A stretch of DNA of 64,000 bases from Gemmatimonadaceae bacterium (GCA_035606695.1 DATNEW010000026.1:62001-126000); one strand, 5' to 3'. Positions 17,475 through 26,930 are shown, counted from the first letter of the stretch. Notes: a model not told the origin generated them from the letters alone. A program made the numbers and translations.

Positions 17475-17942
17475 ATGACGGCCTGGCGTGAGATCGTCGC
17501 GTCCTCGCTCGACTGGGAGCAGGCTCACGCCAGCCTCGATCACGCCATCGAGGGTCTCCCGGCCGAGCTGCGCGGCCGGCGGCCGGACCACTTCCCGCAC
17601 TCGGCGTGGGAGCTGCTCGATCACATCCGCCGCACGCAGCACGATCTCCTCGAGTTCATGACGAACGCGAATTACGAGGAGCCAAAGTGGCCGGACGACT
17701 ACTGGCCCTCGTCACCGGCGCCGGAGGACGGCGCCGCGTGGCAGAAGGCGATCGACGACATCCATCGCGAGCGGAAGGCGATCGCCGCGTTCGCCACGGA
17801 CGAGTCGCACGATCTGACGCAGAAGATCCCGCATGGGAACGGGCAGACCTATCTACGAACGATCATCGTCGCGGTGGATCATGCGGCGTATCATGTGGGA
17901 CAGATCGTTGCGGTGCGGCGGTTGCTGGGGGTGTGGAAGTAG
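17475..17942 (+). CDS. DinB family protein
   Basis: A 155-residue DinB-like four-helix protein. Metal-ligand histidines are suggested by SAWELLDHIRRTQHDLLEF and DHAAYHVGQIVAVRRLLG. The central region is rich in W and P (EEPKWPDDYWPSS). It begins 8 bases after the hydrolase lipoprotein gene, in the sequence ACTATAATG, and is probably co-transcribed with it. Substrate and role are unknown. Confidence 0.85.
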   Translation: MTAWREIVASSLDWEQAHASLDHAIEGLPAELRGRRPDHFPHSAWELLDHIRRTQHDLLEFMTNANYEEPKWPDDYWPSSPAPEDGAAWQKAIDDIHRERKAIAAFATDESHDLTQKIPHGNGQTYLRTIIVAVDHAAYHVGQIVAVRRLLGVWK

Positions 17943-17990
17943 CGAGGCTCGTAACGCACATGGCGTCGCTGTCTCGAGCAACCAGACGTT

Positions 17991-18008
17991 GTCATCCCGA
18001 GCGATGAC
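17991..18008. repeat. Intergenic palindromic repeat, minimal copy C
   Basis: GTCATCCCGAGCGATGAC forms a short hairpin with six-base arms (GTCATC and GATGAC). It consists of the two ends of the intergenic repeat family brought together. It lies between the convergent DinB and plug-like genes and fits a bidirectional terminator position. Confidence 0.65.
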
Positions 18009-18019
18009 ACGCTGTCGCG

Positions 18020-19045
18020 CTAGTGGTCCCGCAGCCATACCACGGCCGTAGACGTGCGGCGCGAATTCGCACACCCGCGATCGCGCAGCGTATCGCTCCA
18101 ATCAGAACCCGGCGGATAAAACTCGACTGACTCCACGTCGTCCACCTCGAATGCCTCGAGCGGCAGCGCGGTCGACCGATCGCCGTTGATGACGACACAC
18201 TGCGCTCTCACGGGACACCGACTCCCCGAGCGCATCTCCGCGCTCGTTCCGCAGAGCGCGTACGCGAGCACACGATTGCCATTCTTCTCCAACTCATCGT
18301 GCGTGACCACCGATGCGCGCCCGGTCTTGAACGCAATCCGCGTCGACGTCTGCGCGAACGCCGTCTGCATTCGCCCGAACCCGCTCGCGGTCTCGTTCGC
18401 CTTGCTCAGCGGAGTGAGAATGATCTCCGCTTCGTCGCCTTCATCCGGCGCCAGAGCCACGCTCGTTTGCGCGAATGCATAACCCTCCTTGCGCGCGATC
18501 ACGAGAAACGTCCCGGAGTGCTGCGTCGGCAGCGTGAACTCACCCGCTGAATCCGTGACAACGGGTTTGGCGCTCGTTCCAAGCAGCTGCACCTGCGCTG
18601 CCGGAATCGGCACGCCCCACGGCGTGCGCACCGTGCCCCACACGCCGGTGCGCTTGGCGACTACGCGAAACGTCGCGATCGATTGCGCGAGCGGGGTCAG
18701 CACGATCACCACGTCGACGTGCGCCGAGTCGCGGAACATGACCTCCTTATCCTTGGGCTCGTATCCCAGGCGGCGAACGTGAACGACGACGTCGCGCGGC
18801 CTGGACGTGGAGATCGCGAACGCCCCCGCATCGTTCGTCGTCACGACCGTTGAATCGCCCGCGACAGACACCTCCGCGCGCGAAACGGCGTGGCCGGCGG
18901 AATCCCGGACGGTGCCGTGAATCTGCACCGGCGTCTGTGCGCCGAGGATGGCGGGGAGGATCGCGGGGTAGATCGCGGCCAGCGCGAGCGCCGCCGCCAT
19001 CCGTATGAGCTTGCTAAACGACGTTGTATTCCCCAGCGCTCGCAT
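18020..19045 (-). CDS. Secreted protein: two carboxypeptidase-regulatory-like domains plus TonB plug-like end
   Basis: A 341-residue exported protein. After a signal peptide (cleavage near ILGAQ, about residue 36) there are two beta-sandwich domains, beginning VQIHGTVRDSAGHAVSRAEV and GVWGTVRTPWGVPIPAAQV. The C-terminal part, with CVVINGDRST and EVDDVESVEFYPPGSDW, resembles the plug of TonB-dependent receptors, but no beta-barrel follows. The start at 19045 has GAGGTG seven bases upstream and overlaps the preceding gene by 32 bases. A related architecture is encoded at 59672-60790. The function is unknown, perhaps an envelope partner of a transporter. Confidence 0.8.
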   Translation of the reverse strand: MRALGNTTSFSKLIRMAAALALAAIYPAILPAILGAQTPVQIHGTVRDSAGHAVSRAEVSVAGDSTVVTTNDAGAFAISTSRPRDVVVHVRRLGYEPKDKEVMFRDSAHVDVVIVLTPLAQSIATFRVVAKRTGVWGTVRTPWGVPIPAAQVQLLGTSAKPVVTDSAGEFTLPTQHSGTFLVIARKEGYAFAQTSVALAPDEGDEAEIILTPLSKANETASGFGRMQTAFAQTSTRIAFKTGRASVVTHDELEKNGNRVLAYALCGTSAEMRSGSRCPVRAQCVVINGDRSTALPLEAFEVDDVESVEFYPPGSDWSDTLRDRGCANSRRTSTAVVWLRDH

Positions 19046-20219
19046 CTGCCGTCACCTCGCCGTTGCCGTCGCGGATGAATCGCCCGTACCGCAGCGGGTC
19101 CACGTCGATCGTCGTCGCGCGACCGTCGAGAATCTCTTCGGCCATGAGCAATCCCGCCGCCGGTCCATGCATCAGGCCGTGTCCGCTGAAACCTGCGCAC
19201 ACGTACAGCCCACGACCATTGGACAACCGCCCCAGAATCGGCTGGTCATCGGGCGTCACCTCGTACAACCCCGCCCATTCCGCCGAGATCTCCGCGTCGG
19301 CCAGCATCGGCATGCGCGCCATGGCGTTTTCCAGATGCACCAGCCGCCACGCATCGTCCACCCGGGTGTCATACCCGGGCAGCTCGTCACGGTTCGACAT
19401 GCCGGTGAGCAGGCCCGCGCCCTCGCGATGAAAATACAGCGCGCGCGAAAAGTCGATGATGAACGGAAAGTCCGCGCGCAGGTTCGCGATCGGCGCCGTC
19501 ACCGCGATCTGCCGGCGAATCGGTTGAATGGGCAGCGGCACGCCGACCATCGTGCCGATCGCGGCCGACCACGCACCGGCCGCGATCACGACGGTCGGCG
19601 CCTCGTACCTGCGGCCGTCGCTCGTGCTCACACACCATACGTCGTTGCCGACATCGTCAATCGCGATCACCTCGGCGCCCGTTTTCAACAGGGCGCCGAG
19701 CCGGCGAGCGTTCGATACGAATCCCTGGAGGAGCCCGTTCGGATCGACCAACCCGTCGCGCGGACACCACGAGCCGCCGATGACGCCGCTCAGCTCGATC
19801 TCCGGCGCCAGCCGCGCGATCTCGCCGACGTCGACGATGCAACTTGGCACGTCATGAGCATTCTGTAACGCGACGTTTCGCCGGAATTGCGCGAGATCGC
19901 CCTCGTCGTCGAGCAGGAACAGGTAGCCGCAGCGCTTGAGACCGAGCGGCTGGTCCATCTCGTCGGCGAAGCGCTCCATCATCGCGATGCTCAGCTTCGA
20001 CAGCTCGATGTTCACCGCCGTCGCGAACTGATAGCGAATGCCGCCGGCGTTGAGCCCGGTCGAGCCCATGCCGAACAGCTCGGACGACTCGAGCACGACG
20101 ACGTTCGTGCATCCACGCTTCGCGAGGTGATACGCCGTGCTCGCGCCCATGACGCCGCCGCCGACGATCACGACGTCGGCCGTCGCCGATGCTCCGGTCG
20201 CTGATGCTCCGGTCGCCAT
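19014..20219 (-). CDS. FAD-dependent amine oxidase, DAO/sarcosine-oxidase-like
   Basis: A 401-residue flavoprotein of the D-amino-acid oxidase fold family. It contains ADVVIVGGGVMGASTAYHLA (dinucleotide-binding GxGxxG), GSTGLNAGGIRYQF after the FAD site, and the C-terminal EVTPDDQPILGRL and CAGFSGHGLMHGPAAG, typical of sarcosine dehydrogenase/glycine oxidase-like enzymes that oxidise secondary amines. The N-terminus has a short in-frame duplication (ATGASATGASAT), so the true start may be slightly downstream. It follows the Ser/Thr kinase gene with one intervening base, so the two are co-transcribed. Confidence 0.9.
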   Translation of the reverse strand: MATGASATGASATADVVIVGGGVMGASTAYHLAKRGCTNVVVLESSELFGMGSTGLNAGGIRYQFATAVNIELSKLSIAMMERFADEMDQPLGLKRCGYLFLLDDEGDLAQFRRNVALQNAHDVPSCIVDVGEIARLAPEIELSGVIGGSWCPRDGLVDPNGLLQGFVSNARRLGALLKTGAEVIAIDDVGNDVWCVSTSDGRRYEAPTVVIAAGAWSAAIGTMVGVPLPIQPIRRQIAVTAPIANLRADFPFIIDFSRALYFHREGAGLLTGMSNRDELPGYDTRVDDAWRLVHLENAMARMPMLADAEISAEWAGLYEVTPDDQPILGRLSNGRGLYVCAGFSGHGLMHGPAAGLLMAEEILDGRATTIDVDPLRYGRFIRDGNGEVTADASAGEYNVV

Positions 20220-20220
20220 C

Positions 20221-21915
20221 CTACGGATCGCGGATGCTGCCGCGCACTTTCGCGACGATCGTCTCGGTCAGCTCGGTCACTTGGCGTTCGCTCGCGCGGT
20301 AGAAGCGCTTGAGCAGCACGCGCCCGAATCCCCACACCCCGAGGGTGACGCCGACCCCAAGGAACGCGCAGATCGCGTCGATGTTTTGATGCGAGATCAC
20401 CGCCCAGGATGGGCCGGGCAGGTACATCAGCGCGTCGAGCGCTGCGCCCACGGCCGGTCCCGCGACCGCGCCGAGCAACGCCGTGACGCCAAGCGTTCGC
20501 CGCGTCAGACGGCGCGTCCCCTGCGTAACACGAACGGTGGAGACGCCGTCGAGCGGAATGATCGAAACCTGCGTGCTCTTCGACCGCCAGTAGATCTCGC
20601 GCGTCTTCGCGGGTGCCGAGCCCATCTCGCCGATTGCTTCCCGCACCGTGTTGAGCACGCGATCGAAGTCGCGCGCGGCAAGCTCGCCTTGCACGACGCC
20701 TTCGCGAACGATGCGCGCGGGAATCCCCGTCGCCCACGACTGAGGCAGCCGGGGCGCGGCGATCGCGGGCACACCGGCCAAGCCATGTTCCACCAGCGCA
20801 TGATCGACATACTGCGTGTCGATACCGGCGACGTTCGCCGCGCCGCGAATCTCGTCGATGCGAAAGCCGGAGGTGCGCGCGCGATCCTTCGATGCGTCGC
20901 GCGCTCGTGGAATGGCGTCGGGACGCGGTTGAATTCCGGTGAGTGCCTGGAGCTCCGCGGCACGCTGCCATACCGCGTGCGCCTCGGTGTCCGAGATCAA
21001 TCGCGGACGCGGTGATGGAAGGTTCGACGAATCCGATTGTGCGATCGCGCTGTCGACCGCCGCCAGCAGCTCCTCGGCGCTCGCGAACCGGTCGGCGGCT
21101 TTTTTCGCCAGCAGACGATCGACGATGGCCGCCAGCGCGGCGGGCACCGCGGGATTGATCGACGCGACCGGCGGCGCCGGTTTCGTGACGTGCGCCACGA
21201 GCACCGCCGACGCGATGTCGGAATCGAATGGAAAGCGGCCGGTCAACGCGAAGAATCCAACGATGCCCAAGGAGTAGAGGTCGCTGCGCGCGTCGATTGG
21301 TTCGCCGGAGACCTGTTCCGGGCTGACGTAGTACACGGTGCCCAGCAGTTGGCCCGTCGCCGTGAGCGGCTGCGCATCGGCCAGCCGTGCGATGCCGAAG
21401 TCGGTGACCAGCGCGCGTCCCGTCGCGCGATCGATGAGAATGTTCTCGGCCTTGATGTCGCGATGCACGATGCCGCGCGCATGCGCATGCGAGAGCGCCG
21501 CCGCGACGTCGTGCAGGTACGTCGCCACGAGGCGCGGCGGAAGCTGGCCCTGCGCGCGCACGTGCGCGGCGAGTGACTCGCCGTCGACATATCCCATGAC
21601 GAAGAAAACATGGGTGCCGACTTCGTCCGCGCCGTGAATGGGCACGATGTTCGGATGCGCCATGGCGCCGGCCGTGCGCGTCTCGCGGAGAAACCGTTCG
21701 CGCACCACCGGGTCGGCGGCGAGCTGCGGCAGCAAGGTTTTGATCGCCACGAGGCGATCGAGCCGCTTGTCGCGCGCCAGGTAGACGAGTCCCATGCCGC
21801 CCTGGCCGATCAGTTTCTTGACCGCATAGTGCGAGGCGATCGCCTCGGCGAACGGCCGCGACACGTCGTCGAGCGTGCGCGGGTCGGGGGTGGGGACCAG
21901 CTCGAGAACTGTCAT
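20221..21915 (-). CDS. Serine/threonine protein kinase with C-terminal membrane region
   Basis: A 564-residue PknB-like kinase. The kinase domain (about residues 30-290) has the P-loop GQGGMGLVY, catalytic HRDIKAEN at about 155, DFG at about 173 and VSPEQ in the activation loop. A linker region resembling a SHOCT-free regulatory domain follows (about 310-450). Two hydrophobic segments (VTALLGAVAGPAVGAALDAL and ICAFLGVGVTLGVWGFG) precede a charged tail. Membrane attachment at the C-terminal side without an extracellular sensor is notable. It is the first gene of the minus-strand operon with the FAD oxidase and the plug-like protein. Confidence 0.92.
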   Translation of the reverse strand: MTVLELVPTPDPRTLDDVSRPFAEAIASHYAVKKLIGQGGMGLVYLARDKRLDRLVAIKTLLPQLAADPVVRERFLRETRTAGAMAHPNIVPIHGADEVGTHVFFVMGYVDGESLAAHVRAQGQLPPRLVATYLHDVAAALSHAHARGIVHRDIKAENILIDRATGRALVTDFGIARLADAQPLTATGQLLGTVYYVSPEQVSGEPIDARSDLYSLGIVGFFALTGRFPFDSDIASAVLVAHVTKPAPPVASINPAVPAALAAIVDRLLAKKAADRFASAEELLAAVDSAIAQSDSSNLPSPRPRLISDTEAHAVWQRAAELQALTGIQPRPDAIPRARDASKDRARTSGFRIDEIRGAANVAGIDTQYVDHALVEHGLAGVPAIAAPRLPQSWATGIPARIVREGVVQGELAARDFDRVLNTVREAIGEMGSAPAKTREIYWRSKSTQVSIIPLDGVSTVRVTQGTRRLTRRTLGVTALLGAVAGPAVGAALDALMYLPGPSWAVISHQNIDAICAFLGVGVTLGVWGFGRVLLKRFYRASERQVTELTETIVAKVRGSIRDP

Positions 21916-21993
21916 GATTCTTTAATTATCATTCTATAATTGAGCGATGATGGCGGGGCGACAAGTCAACAACGACGGCCGCGCCGGGAAGTT

Positions 21994-22938
21994 TCATTTC
22001 GTGAGCTCGAGCACCGGGGCGGCGGTGCTCAACCAGCGGCGGTACTGCGGCAGCCGTCCGTGGACCGCGTCGTAGAAGACGCGCTGAATGCGCTGCGTCA
22101 TCGGACCGGGCTGGCCGTCGCCGACCGCGCGGCCGTCGACCTCGCGAATGGGCGTGACCTCGACCGCGGTGCCGCAGAAGAATGCCTCGTCGGCGGTCTG
22201 GACGTCGGCGAGGGGCATCGGGCGGATCACGATCGGCAGATTGAGATCGCGCGCGATCTGCAACACCGTATCGCGCGTGATGCCGGGCAGGATCGATTCC
22301 CCGATGTCGTTGGTGATGAGCGTGCCGTCGCGCACGATGAACAGGTTCGCGCCCGAGCCCTCCGAGATATCGCCCTTGGCGTTGAAGAGCAGTGCATCGT
22401 CGTAGCCGCGGCGAATGGCCTCCTGCACCGCGAGCACCGAATTCGTGTAGTGGCCGCTTGCCTTGATGTGCGGCGGCAGCGTCGACGATTCGATGCGCTT
22501 GACCGTGGACACGGTAACGCGGACGCCTTGCTCCGGGCCGCCTTGCAGATACGCCCGCCCCGGCACCGCGATGATCGCCACACTCACCGGACAATCCTTG
22601 GGCCACACCGAGAAACTGTACGAATCGAAGAACGCGAGGGGACGGAAGTACGCGTTCTCGAGCCGGTTCGCGCGCAGCACGTCGAGCGCCGCGTCGCACA
22701 GTTCTTCGACCGAATACGGAATTTTCAATTCGTAGAAGCTCGCCGACGCGATCAAGCGCTTCATGTGCGCCTCGAGGCGGAAGATCGCCGGACCGTCCGG
22801 CGTGTCGTACGATCGCATGCCTTCGAAGACGCCGGTTCCGTATTGCAGCGCGTGCGCGCTCACATGCACGTTCGCTTCGGCCCATGGCAGCAGCTCGCCG
22901 TTCATCCAGATCGAGTCAGTCTTCGTGAAGGGAGCCAT
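21994..22938 (-). CDS. ilvE: Branched-chain amino-acid aminotransferase
   Basis: A 314-residue PLP-dependent fold-type IV enzyme performing the last step of Leu/Ile/Val synthesis. Visible markers are HALQYGTGVFEGMRSY near residue 35, the PLP lysine in PPHIKASGHYTNS at about 160, and FNAKGDISEGSGANLF at about 190, all standard for IlvE. The ATG at 22938 gives the family's usual length, and a GAGG lies 8-11 bases upstream. It is divergent from the spermidine-synthase-like gene. Confidence 0.95.
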   Translation of the reverse strand: MAPFTKTDSIWMNGELLPWAEANVHVSAHALQYGTGVFEGMRSYDTPDGPAIFRLEAHMKRLIASASFYELKIPYSVEELCDAALDVLRANRLENAYFRPLAFFDSYSFSVWPKDCPVSVAIIAVPGRAYLQGGPEQGVRVTVSTVKRIESSTLPPHIKASGHYTNSVLAVQEAIRRGYDDALLFNAKGDISEGSGANLFIVRDGTLITNDIGESILPGITRDTVLQIARDLNLPIVIRPMPLADVQTADEAFFCGTAVEVTPIREVDGRAVGDGQPGPMTQRIQRVFYDAVHGRLPQYRRWLSTAAPVLELTK

Positions 22939-23074
22939 CGGCCAGCCTCGAGGGGAGTTTGAGGTGGGAGTATGTCCGCTGGGGGGCGACGCCTGCAAGT
23001 GGGCCGCGAGTCGCTGCGGGGCCCGGGCCGCGCACTCGGAATGACATGGCCGCGCGTAAGTCGTCCTTTCGAGG

Positions 23075-25288
23075 ATGACCGTCCTCTTCATCGCCGCGAT
23101 TTTTCTCAACTCCGCGCTGCTCTTTTGGCTCGAGCCGCTCTTCGGCAAGACGGTGCTGCCGCTGCTCGGCGGCACACCCGCCGTGTGGAACGCGTGCATT
23201 CTCTTTTATCAAACCGCGCTGCTCGCGGGATACGCGTGGGCCCACGCGGCCGACAAGATCGGCATTCGCCGGCACGCGTTGATGCATCTCGCGTTGGCTC
23301 TCGCCGCGCTTGCGTTCATGCCGTTCGCGGTCGCGCGCTCGCTCTTGCCGCCGCCGAGCGATCGTCCGCTGGGTTGGCTGTTGATGGTGTTGGTGTCGTC
23401 GGTCGGGCTGCCGTTCGTCGTCGTCGCGGCGAATGGGCCGCTATTGCAACGCTGGTATAGCCGCAGCGGGGCGAAAGGCGCGCGCGATCCCTACTTCCTC
23501 TACGCGGCGAGCAATCTCGGCAGCTTTGCGTCACTGCTGCTCTTTCCGGTCGTGCTCGAGCCGAATCTCACGCTCTCGCAGCAGGGGCGCGGGTGGCGCG
23601 TCGTCTACGTCATCACGTTGCTATTCGCGGGTGCGGCCGCGCTGGTGCTTCGTCGCATGCCGGCGCGCCTCGCGCCTGATCCGACGCCCGCCGCGAACGA
23701 TATCATTCCGATCAGACGAAAGCTCTACTGGGTCTCGCTCTCGGCCATTCCGTCGAGTCTCATGCTCGGCGTGACGACGTACATCGCGGCGGAAGTGGCG
23801 TCCATTCCGCTCGTGTGGATCGTTCCGCTCGCGCTGTATCTCGCGACGCTCGTCGCCGCGTACGGAGCGACCGACAAGCTCCGGCGCGCGCTCGACGGCG
23901 TGTTCGCGCGCGAGCTGTCGGCGCGCGCCGCCATCGCGACGATCGGCACACTCGCTCTCTTCGCCGTTCCATGCGCGATCGTCTATGTCGAGTGGGGGGC
24001 GCGCGGCGCGGTGGTCGTCGCGCATCTCATGCTGTTCACGATCGCGGCGCTCATCTGCCACGTGCAGCTCGCGGCCGATCGCCCGTCCGCGGCGCATCTC
24101 ACGAACTACTATCTCTGGTCGGCGGCCGGCGGCGCGCTTGGCGGCGCATTCAACACGCTGATTGGTCCGGCGCTGTTCACGAGCGTTCTCGAATACCCGA
24201 TCGCGCTCACCGCGGTACTCACCGTGTTGCCCGCGCGCGGAAGCAAGCGGCCGAGTGCGGCGTGGTCGGATGTGGCATGGGCGGTCGTCATCGGCGTTGC
24301 AACGACCGCGATCGCCCTCGTGCTTCGCTGGTCGCACGCCGAGCTTCCATTCTCGCCGCGCCTGCTGCTTGGCGTGCCGGCGCTCGCATGCCTTGGATTC
24401 TCGGGGCGACCGCTGCGCTTCGGCGGGGGACTCGTCGCGGTCGTGCTCGCGAGCGCGGCGTTTCCTTCGGAGATCGGCAATGTGCAGTACGCGAGCCGAA
24501 ATTTCTTCGGCGTGCACCGTGTATTGCTCGACGAGCGCCACGGATTTCGCTGGTTGACGCATGGCGTCACCATTCACGGCGGCGAGCGGCTGCGCGATTC
24601 GTTGTCGCCCAAGCCGTTGACCTATTACACGCCCGTCGGCCCCGTGGGCGACATCTTCCGCGCGTACGGCATGAGCCGTCCGAACATGCGCATCGGCGTC
24701 ATCGGGCTCGGCGCGGGTGCGATGCTTTTCTATGGGCGCCGCGATCAGGACTGGACGTTCTACGAGATCGATCCAGGCGTCACCGAGATTGCCGAGAATC
24801 CGCGGTATTTCGGATTTCTTGCTCGATCGCGCTCGAAGTATCGTGTCGTGGCCGGCGATGCACGGCTCTCGATGCAGACGGAAACCGGTGCGCCGTACGA
24901 CATGCTCGTGCTCGACGCATTTTCATCCGACGCCATTCCGACGCATCTCCTCACGCGTGAAGCGCTGCGATTGTATCTGTCGCGTCTCGCGCCCGGCGGC
25001 CTGCTCGTGATGCACATCTCGAATCGATTCTTCGATCTGAGCCCGGTGGTGGCGCGATTGGCGAGCGACGCGAGGCTGGCCGGCGCCATTCGCGTGGATG
25101 GATTACCGGACGATCTCGAGGACACGGGAGTCTTCGGCTCGCGCTGGGCGGTACTCGCGCGCGATCCTTCGCAGCTCGCGCCGCTCGCCGCGCTCGGGTG
25201 GCAGCCATTGGTGTCCGGCGGCCGGCTTCGTGTCTGGACGGACGACTATTCGAGCGTGCTGCCGCTGCTTCGGCGGGGGGCGCCGTGA
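23075..25288 (+). CDS. Membrane protein with C-terminal spermidine-synthase-like domain
   Basis: A 737-residue protein. The first ~480 residues hold about 12 or more hydrophobic helices, starting VLFIAAIFLNSALLFWLEPL, which is typical of fused MFS/spermidine-synthase proteins. The C-terminal ~230 residues form an AdoMet/aminopropyltransferase-like fold, with GVIGLGAGAML at about 540, FYEIDPG, and DMLVLDAFSSDAIPTHLLT. Substrate and direction are unknown. The family is widespread but uncharacterised. The start codon is immediately preceded by CGAGG, unusually close for a ribosome binding site. Confidence 0.9.
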   Translation: MTVLFIAAIFLNSALLFWLEPLFGKTVLPLLGGTPAVWNACILFYQTALLAGYAWAHAADKIGIRRHALMHLALALAALAFMPFAVARSLLPPPSDRPLGWLLMVLVSSVGLPFVVVAANGPLLQRWYSRSGAKGARDPYFLYAASNLGSFASLLLFPVVLEPNLTLSQQGRGWRVVYVITLLFAGAAALVLRRMPARLAPDPTPAANDIIPIRRKLYWVSLSAIPSSLMLGVTTYIAAEVASIPLVWIVPLALYLATLVAAYGATDKLRRALDGVFARELSARAAIATIGTLALFAVPCAIVYVEWGARGAVVVAHLMLFTIAALICHVQLAADRPSAAHLTNYYLWSAAGGALGGAFNTLIGPALFTSVLEYPIALTAVLTVLPARGSKRPSAAWSDVAWAVVIGVATTAIALVLRWSHAELPFSPRLLLGVPALACLGFSGRPLRFGGGLVAVVLASAAFPSEIGNVQYASRNFFGVHRVLLDERHGFRWLTHGVTIHGGERLRDSLSPKPLTYYTPVGPVGDIFRAYGMSRPNMRIGVIGLGAGAMLFYGRRDQDWTFYEIDPGVTEIAENPRYFGFLARSRSKYRVVAGDARLSMQTETGAPYDMLVLDAFSSDAIPTHLLTREALRLYLSRLAPGGLLVMHISNRFFDLSPVVARLASDARLAGAIRVDGLPDDLEDTGVFGSRWAVLARDPSQLAPLAALGWQPLVSGGRLRVWTDDYSSVLPLLRRGAP

Positions 25289-25301
25289 GGCGTGAGCTCA
25301 T

Positions 25302-25413
25302 GTCATCCCGAGCGGAGGCGCGCAGCGCCGCAGTCGAGGGACTCTCGTCCCGACGGAGGAGCCGGATGCAGCGCTCCGCTCAGCAAGGGGTCCTTCGCTT
25401 CGCTCAGGATGAC
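25302..25413. repeat. Intergenic palindromic repeat, copy D
   Basis: Runs from GTCATCCCGAGCGGAGGCGC at 25302 to CGCTTCGCTCAGGATGAC ending at 25413, with internal GGGACTCTCGTCCC. It lies between two convergent genes. Its last ten bases are read in the minus direction as the final codons of ftcD: CTG-TCA-TCC-TGA, ending at 25404. It shares its internal sequence with copy I at 46285-46401. Confidence 0.8.
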
Positions 25414-26930
25414 AGCTGCGCCTCGACCGCTCCCGTGGCCTGCTCGACGAACCGCTTCGTCTGCGCCAGCAGCTGATTCGCTTCCTGCACCAGCCCCGCG
25501 CCGCGCGACTTGTCGTCTAATGAGTGAACGTTAATTCTAATATTATAAACAGCGCCCCGGCATGCCGCATCGGCGAGCAGGGCCGCGACGCCGGCGTCCG
25601 AGACGGCATTCGTGTTGCCTTTGGTCGCGCACGTCGCCGCCAGCTCCGCGACCGCCGCGCACGCACGCGCCGTCTCGAGCGGCACTTCCGCGGCGCCGAG
25701 GAGCGCGTCGGTGATCGCGGCCTGTCGCTTGTGCGCGGCGTCTTCCGGCTCCGACGGCAGCTTGTACGCCGCCGTCACCATGCCATACGCCTCGGCATCC
25801 TTGGCGACGAGCGCGGACAATGTGTTGACGAGTCGCGCCGCCTCGAGCCCGATCTCGCGCATCTCGGCGTCGACGGCCGCGTATTTCTTTCGGCCCATCG
25901 TGAGGCCCGCGACCATCTGCGCCAGCGCGGCGCCGAGCGCGCCGGCGTGCGCCGCAACGCTTCCGCCGCCTGGCGCCGGCACGGGCGACGCGACCGCGGC
26001 GACGAATCCCGTGAGCGACTCGCCACCTTGAACAGCCGAGCGCACCTTGTGCTCGAGCACCATCTCCGGCTTGAAGTCGCGCAGTTGAATGTGTCGCGCC
26101 GCCGTTTCGAACAGCGCACGTTCGGGCACGAGTCCGACGATCTCACTCCACGTCGGCGACACGCCCTGCGCCTCGGCCTCCATCTTCACCATGTCGTACG
26201 CGCGGTACAGCGGTGTCTTCTCGGTGTCGACGAGGTTCATCGACACCTGCGCCTGCCCGTCGACCTCGAGACCGAGGCCTTTCACGTAGCGCAGTCCGCC
26301 CGACGACCCGCGCACGGCCTTCGCGACATTCTTCGCGACGCCCAAGTTCGACGCTGGTCCCAGGTACACGTTGTACGCAACGAGGAATGGGCGCGCGCCG
26401 ATCGCGACGGCACCGGCCGTTGCGTGAATCCTGCCCGGGCCAAAGTCCGGCTTCCGCGATGCGGCGCCGGCGTTCATCTCATCGCGAATGCCTTCGAACT
26501 CGCCGCGGCGTACGTCGGCGAGATTTTCGCGCGCTGGGCTCGACGCCGCGCGCTCGTAGAGGAAGACGGGAATCTCCAGATCGCGGCCAACGCGCTCACC
26601 CAGCGTGCGAGCGAGCACGATACAGTCTTCCATCGTCGAGCCTTCGAGCGGAATGAACGGCACGACGTCGGTGGCGCCCATGCGCGGATGTTCGCCCGTG
26701 TGATGCGTCAGATCGATGACGTCGCGCGCCTTCGCGATACCCGCGAACGCCGCGTCCACCGCGCGCTCGACCGGTACGACGAACGTGATGACGGTGCGAT
26801 TGTGCGATTGGTCCGACGACACGTCGAGCACCGCCACGCCGTCGACGGCGGCGATAGCGTCGCGGATTTGGGCGACGATCTCAGGGCGACGGCCTTCGGA
26901 AAAATTCGGGACGCACTCGACGAGCTTCAT
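25404..26930 (-). CDS. ftcD: Glutamate formimidoyltransferase / formimidoyltetrahydrofolate cyclodeaminase fusion
   Basis: A 508-residue bifunctional enzyme of histidine catabolism and one-carbon metabolism. The N-terminal formiminotransferase part (about 1-300) starts KLVECVPNFSEGRRPEIV and has DLTHHTGEHPRMGATDVVPF with the catalytic histidine. The C-terminal cyclodeaminase (about 320-500) has FVAAVASPVPAPGGGSVAAH and GNTNAVSDAGVAALL. The fusion resembles the vertebrate FTCD layout and is known in several bacterial phyla. No hut genes are adjacent. The last residues and the stop are encoded by the neighbouring repeat. An AT-rich patch (25518-25552) encodes the conserved YNIRINVHSL. Confidence 0.95.
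   Translation of the reverse strand: MKLVECVPNFSEGRRPEIVAQIRDAIAAVDGVAVLDVSSDQSHNRTVITFVVPVERAVDAAFAGIAKARDVIDLTHHTGEHPRMGATDVVPFIPLEGSTMEDCIVLARTLGERVGRDLEIPVFLYERAASSPARENLADVRRGEFEGIRDEMNAGAASRKPDFGPGRIHATAGAVAIGARPFLVAYNVYLGPASNLGVAKNVAKAVRGSSGGLRYVKGLGLEVDGQAQVSMNLVDTEKTPLYRAYDMVKMEAEAQGVSPTWSEIVGLVPERALFETAARHIQLRDFKPEMVLEHKVRSAVQGGESLTGFVAAVASPVPAPGGGSVAAHAGALGAALAQMVAGLTMGRKKYAAVDAEMREIGLEAARLVNTLSALVAKDAEAYGMVTAAYKLPSEPEDAAHKRQAAITDALLGAAEVPLETARACAAVAELAATCATKGNTNAVSDAGVAALLADAACRGAVYNIRINVHSLDDKSRGAGLVQEANQLLAQTKRFVEQATGAVEAQLSS

Noticed and set aside
22939-23074. T-box or leader-peptide attenuator before ilvE
   Set aside because: No T-box consensus, run of branched-chain codons or terminator hairpin is recognisable on the minus strand.
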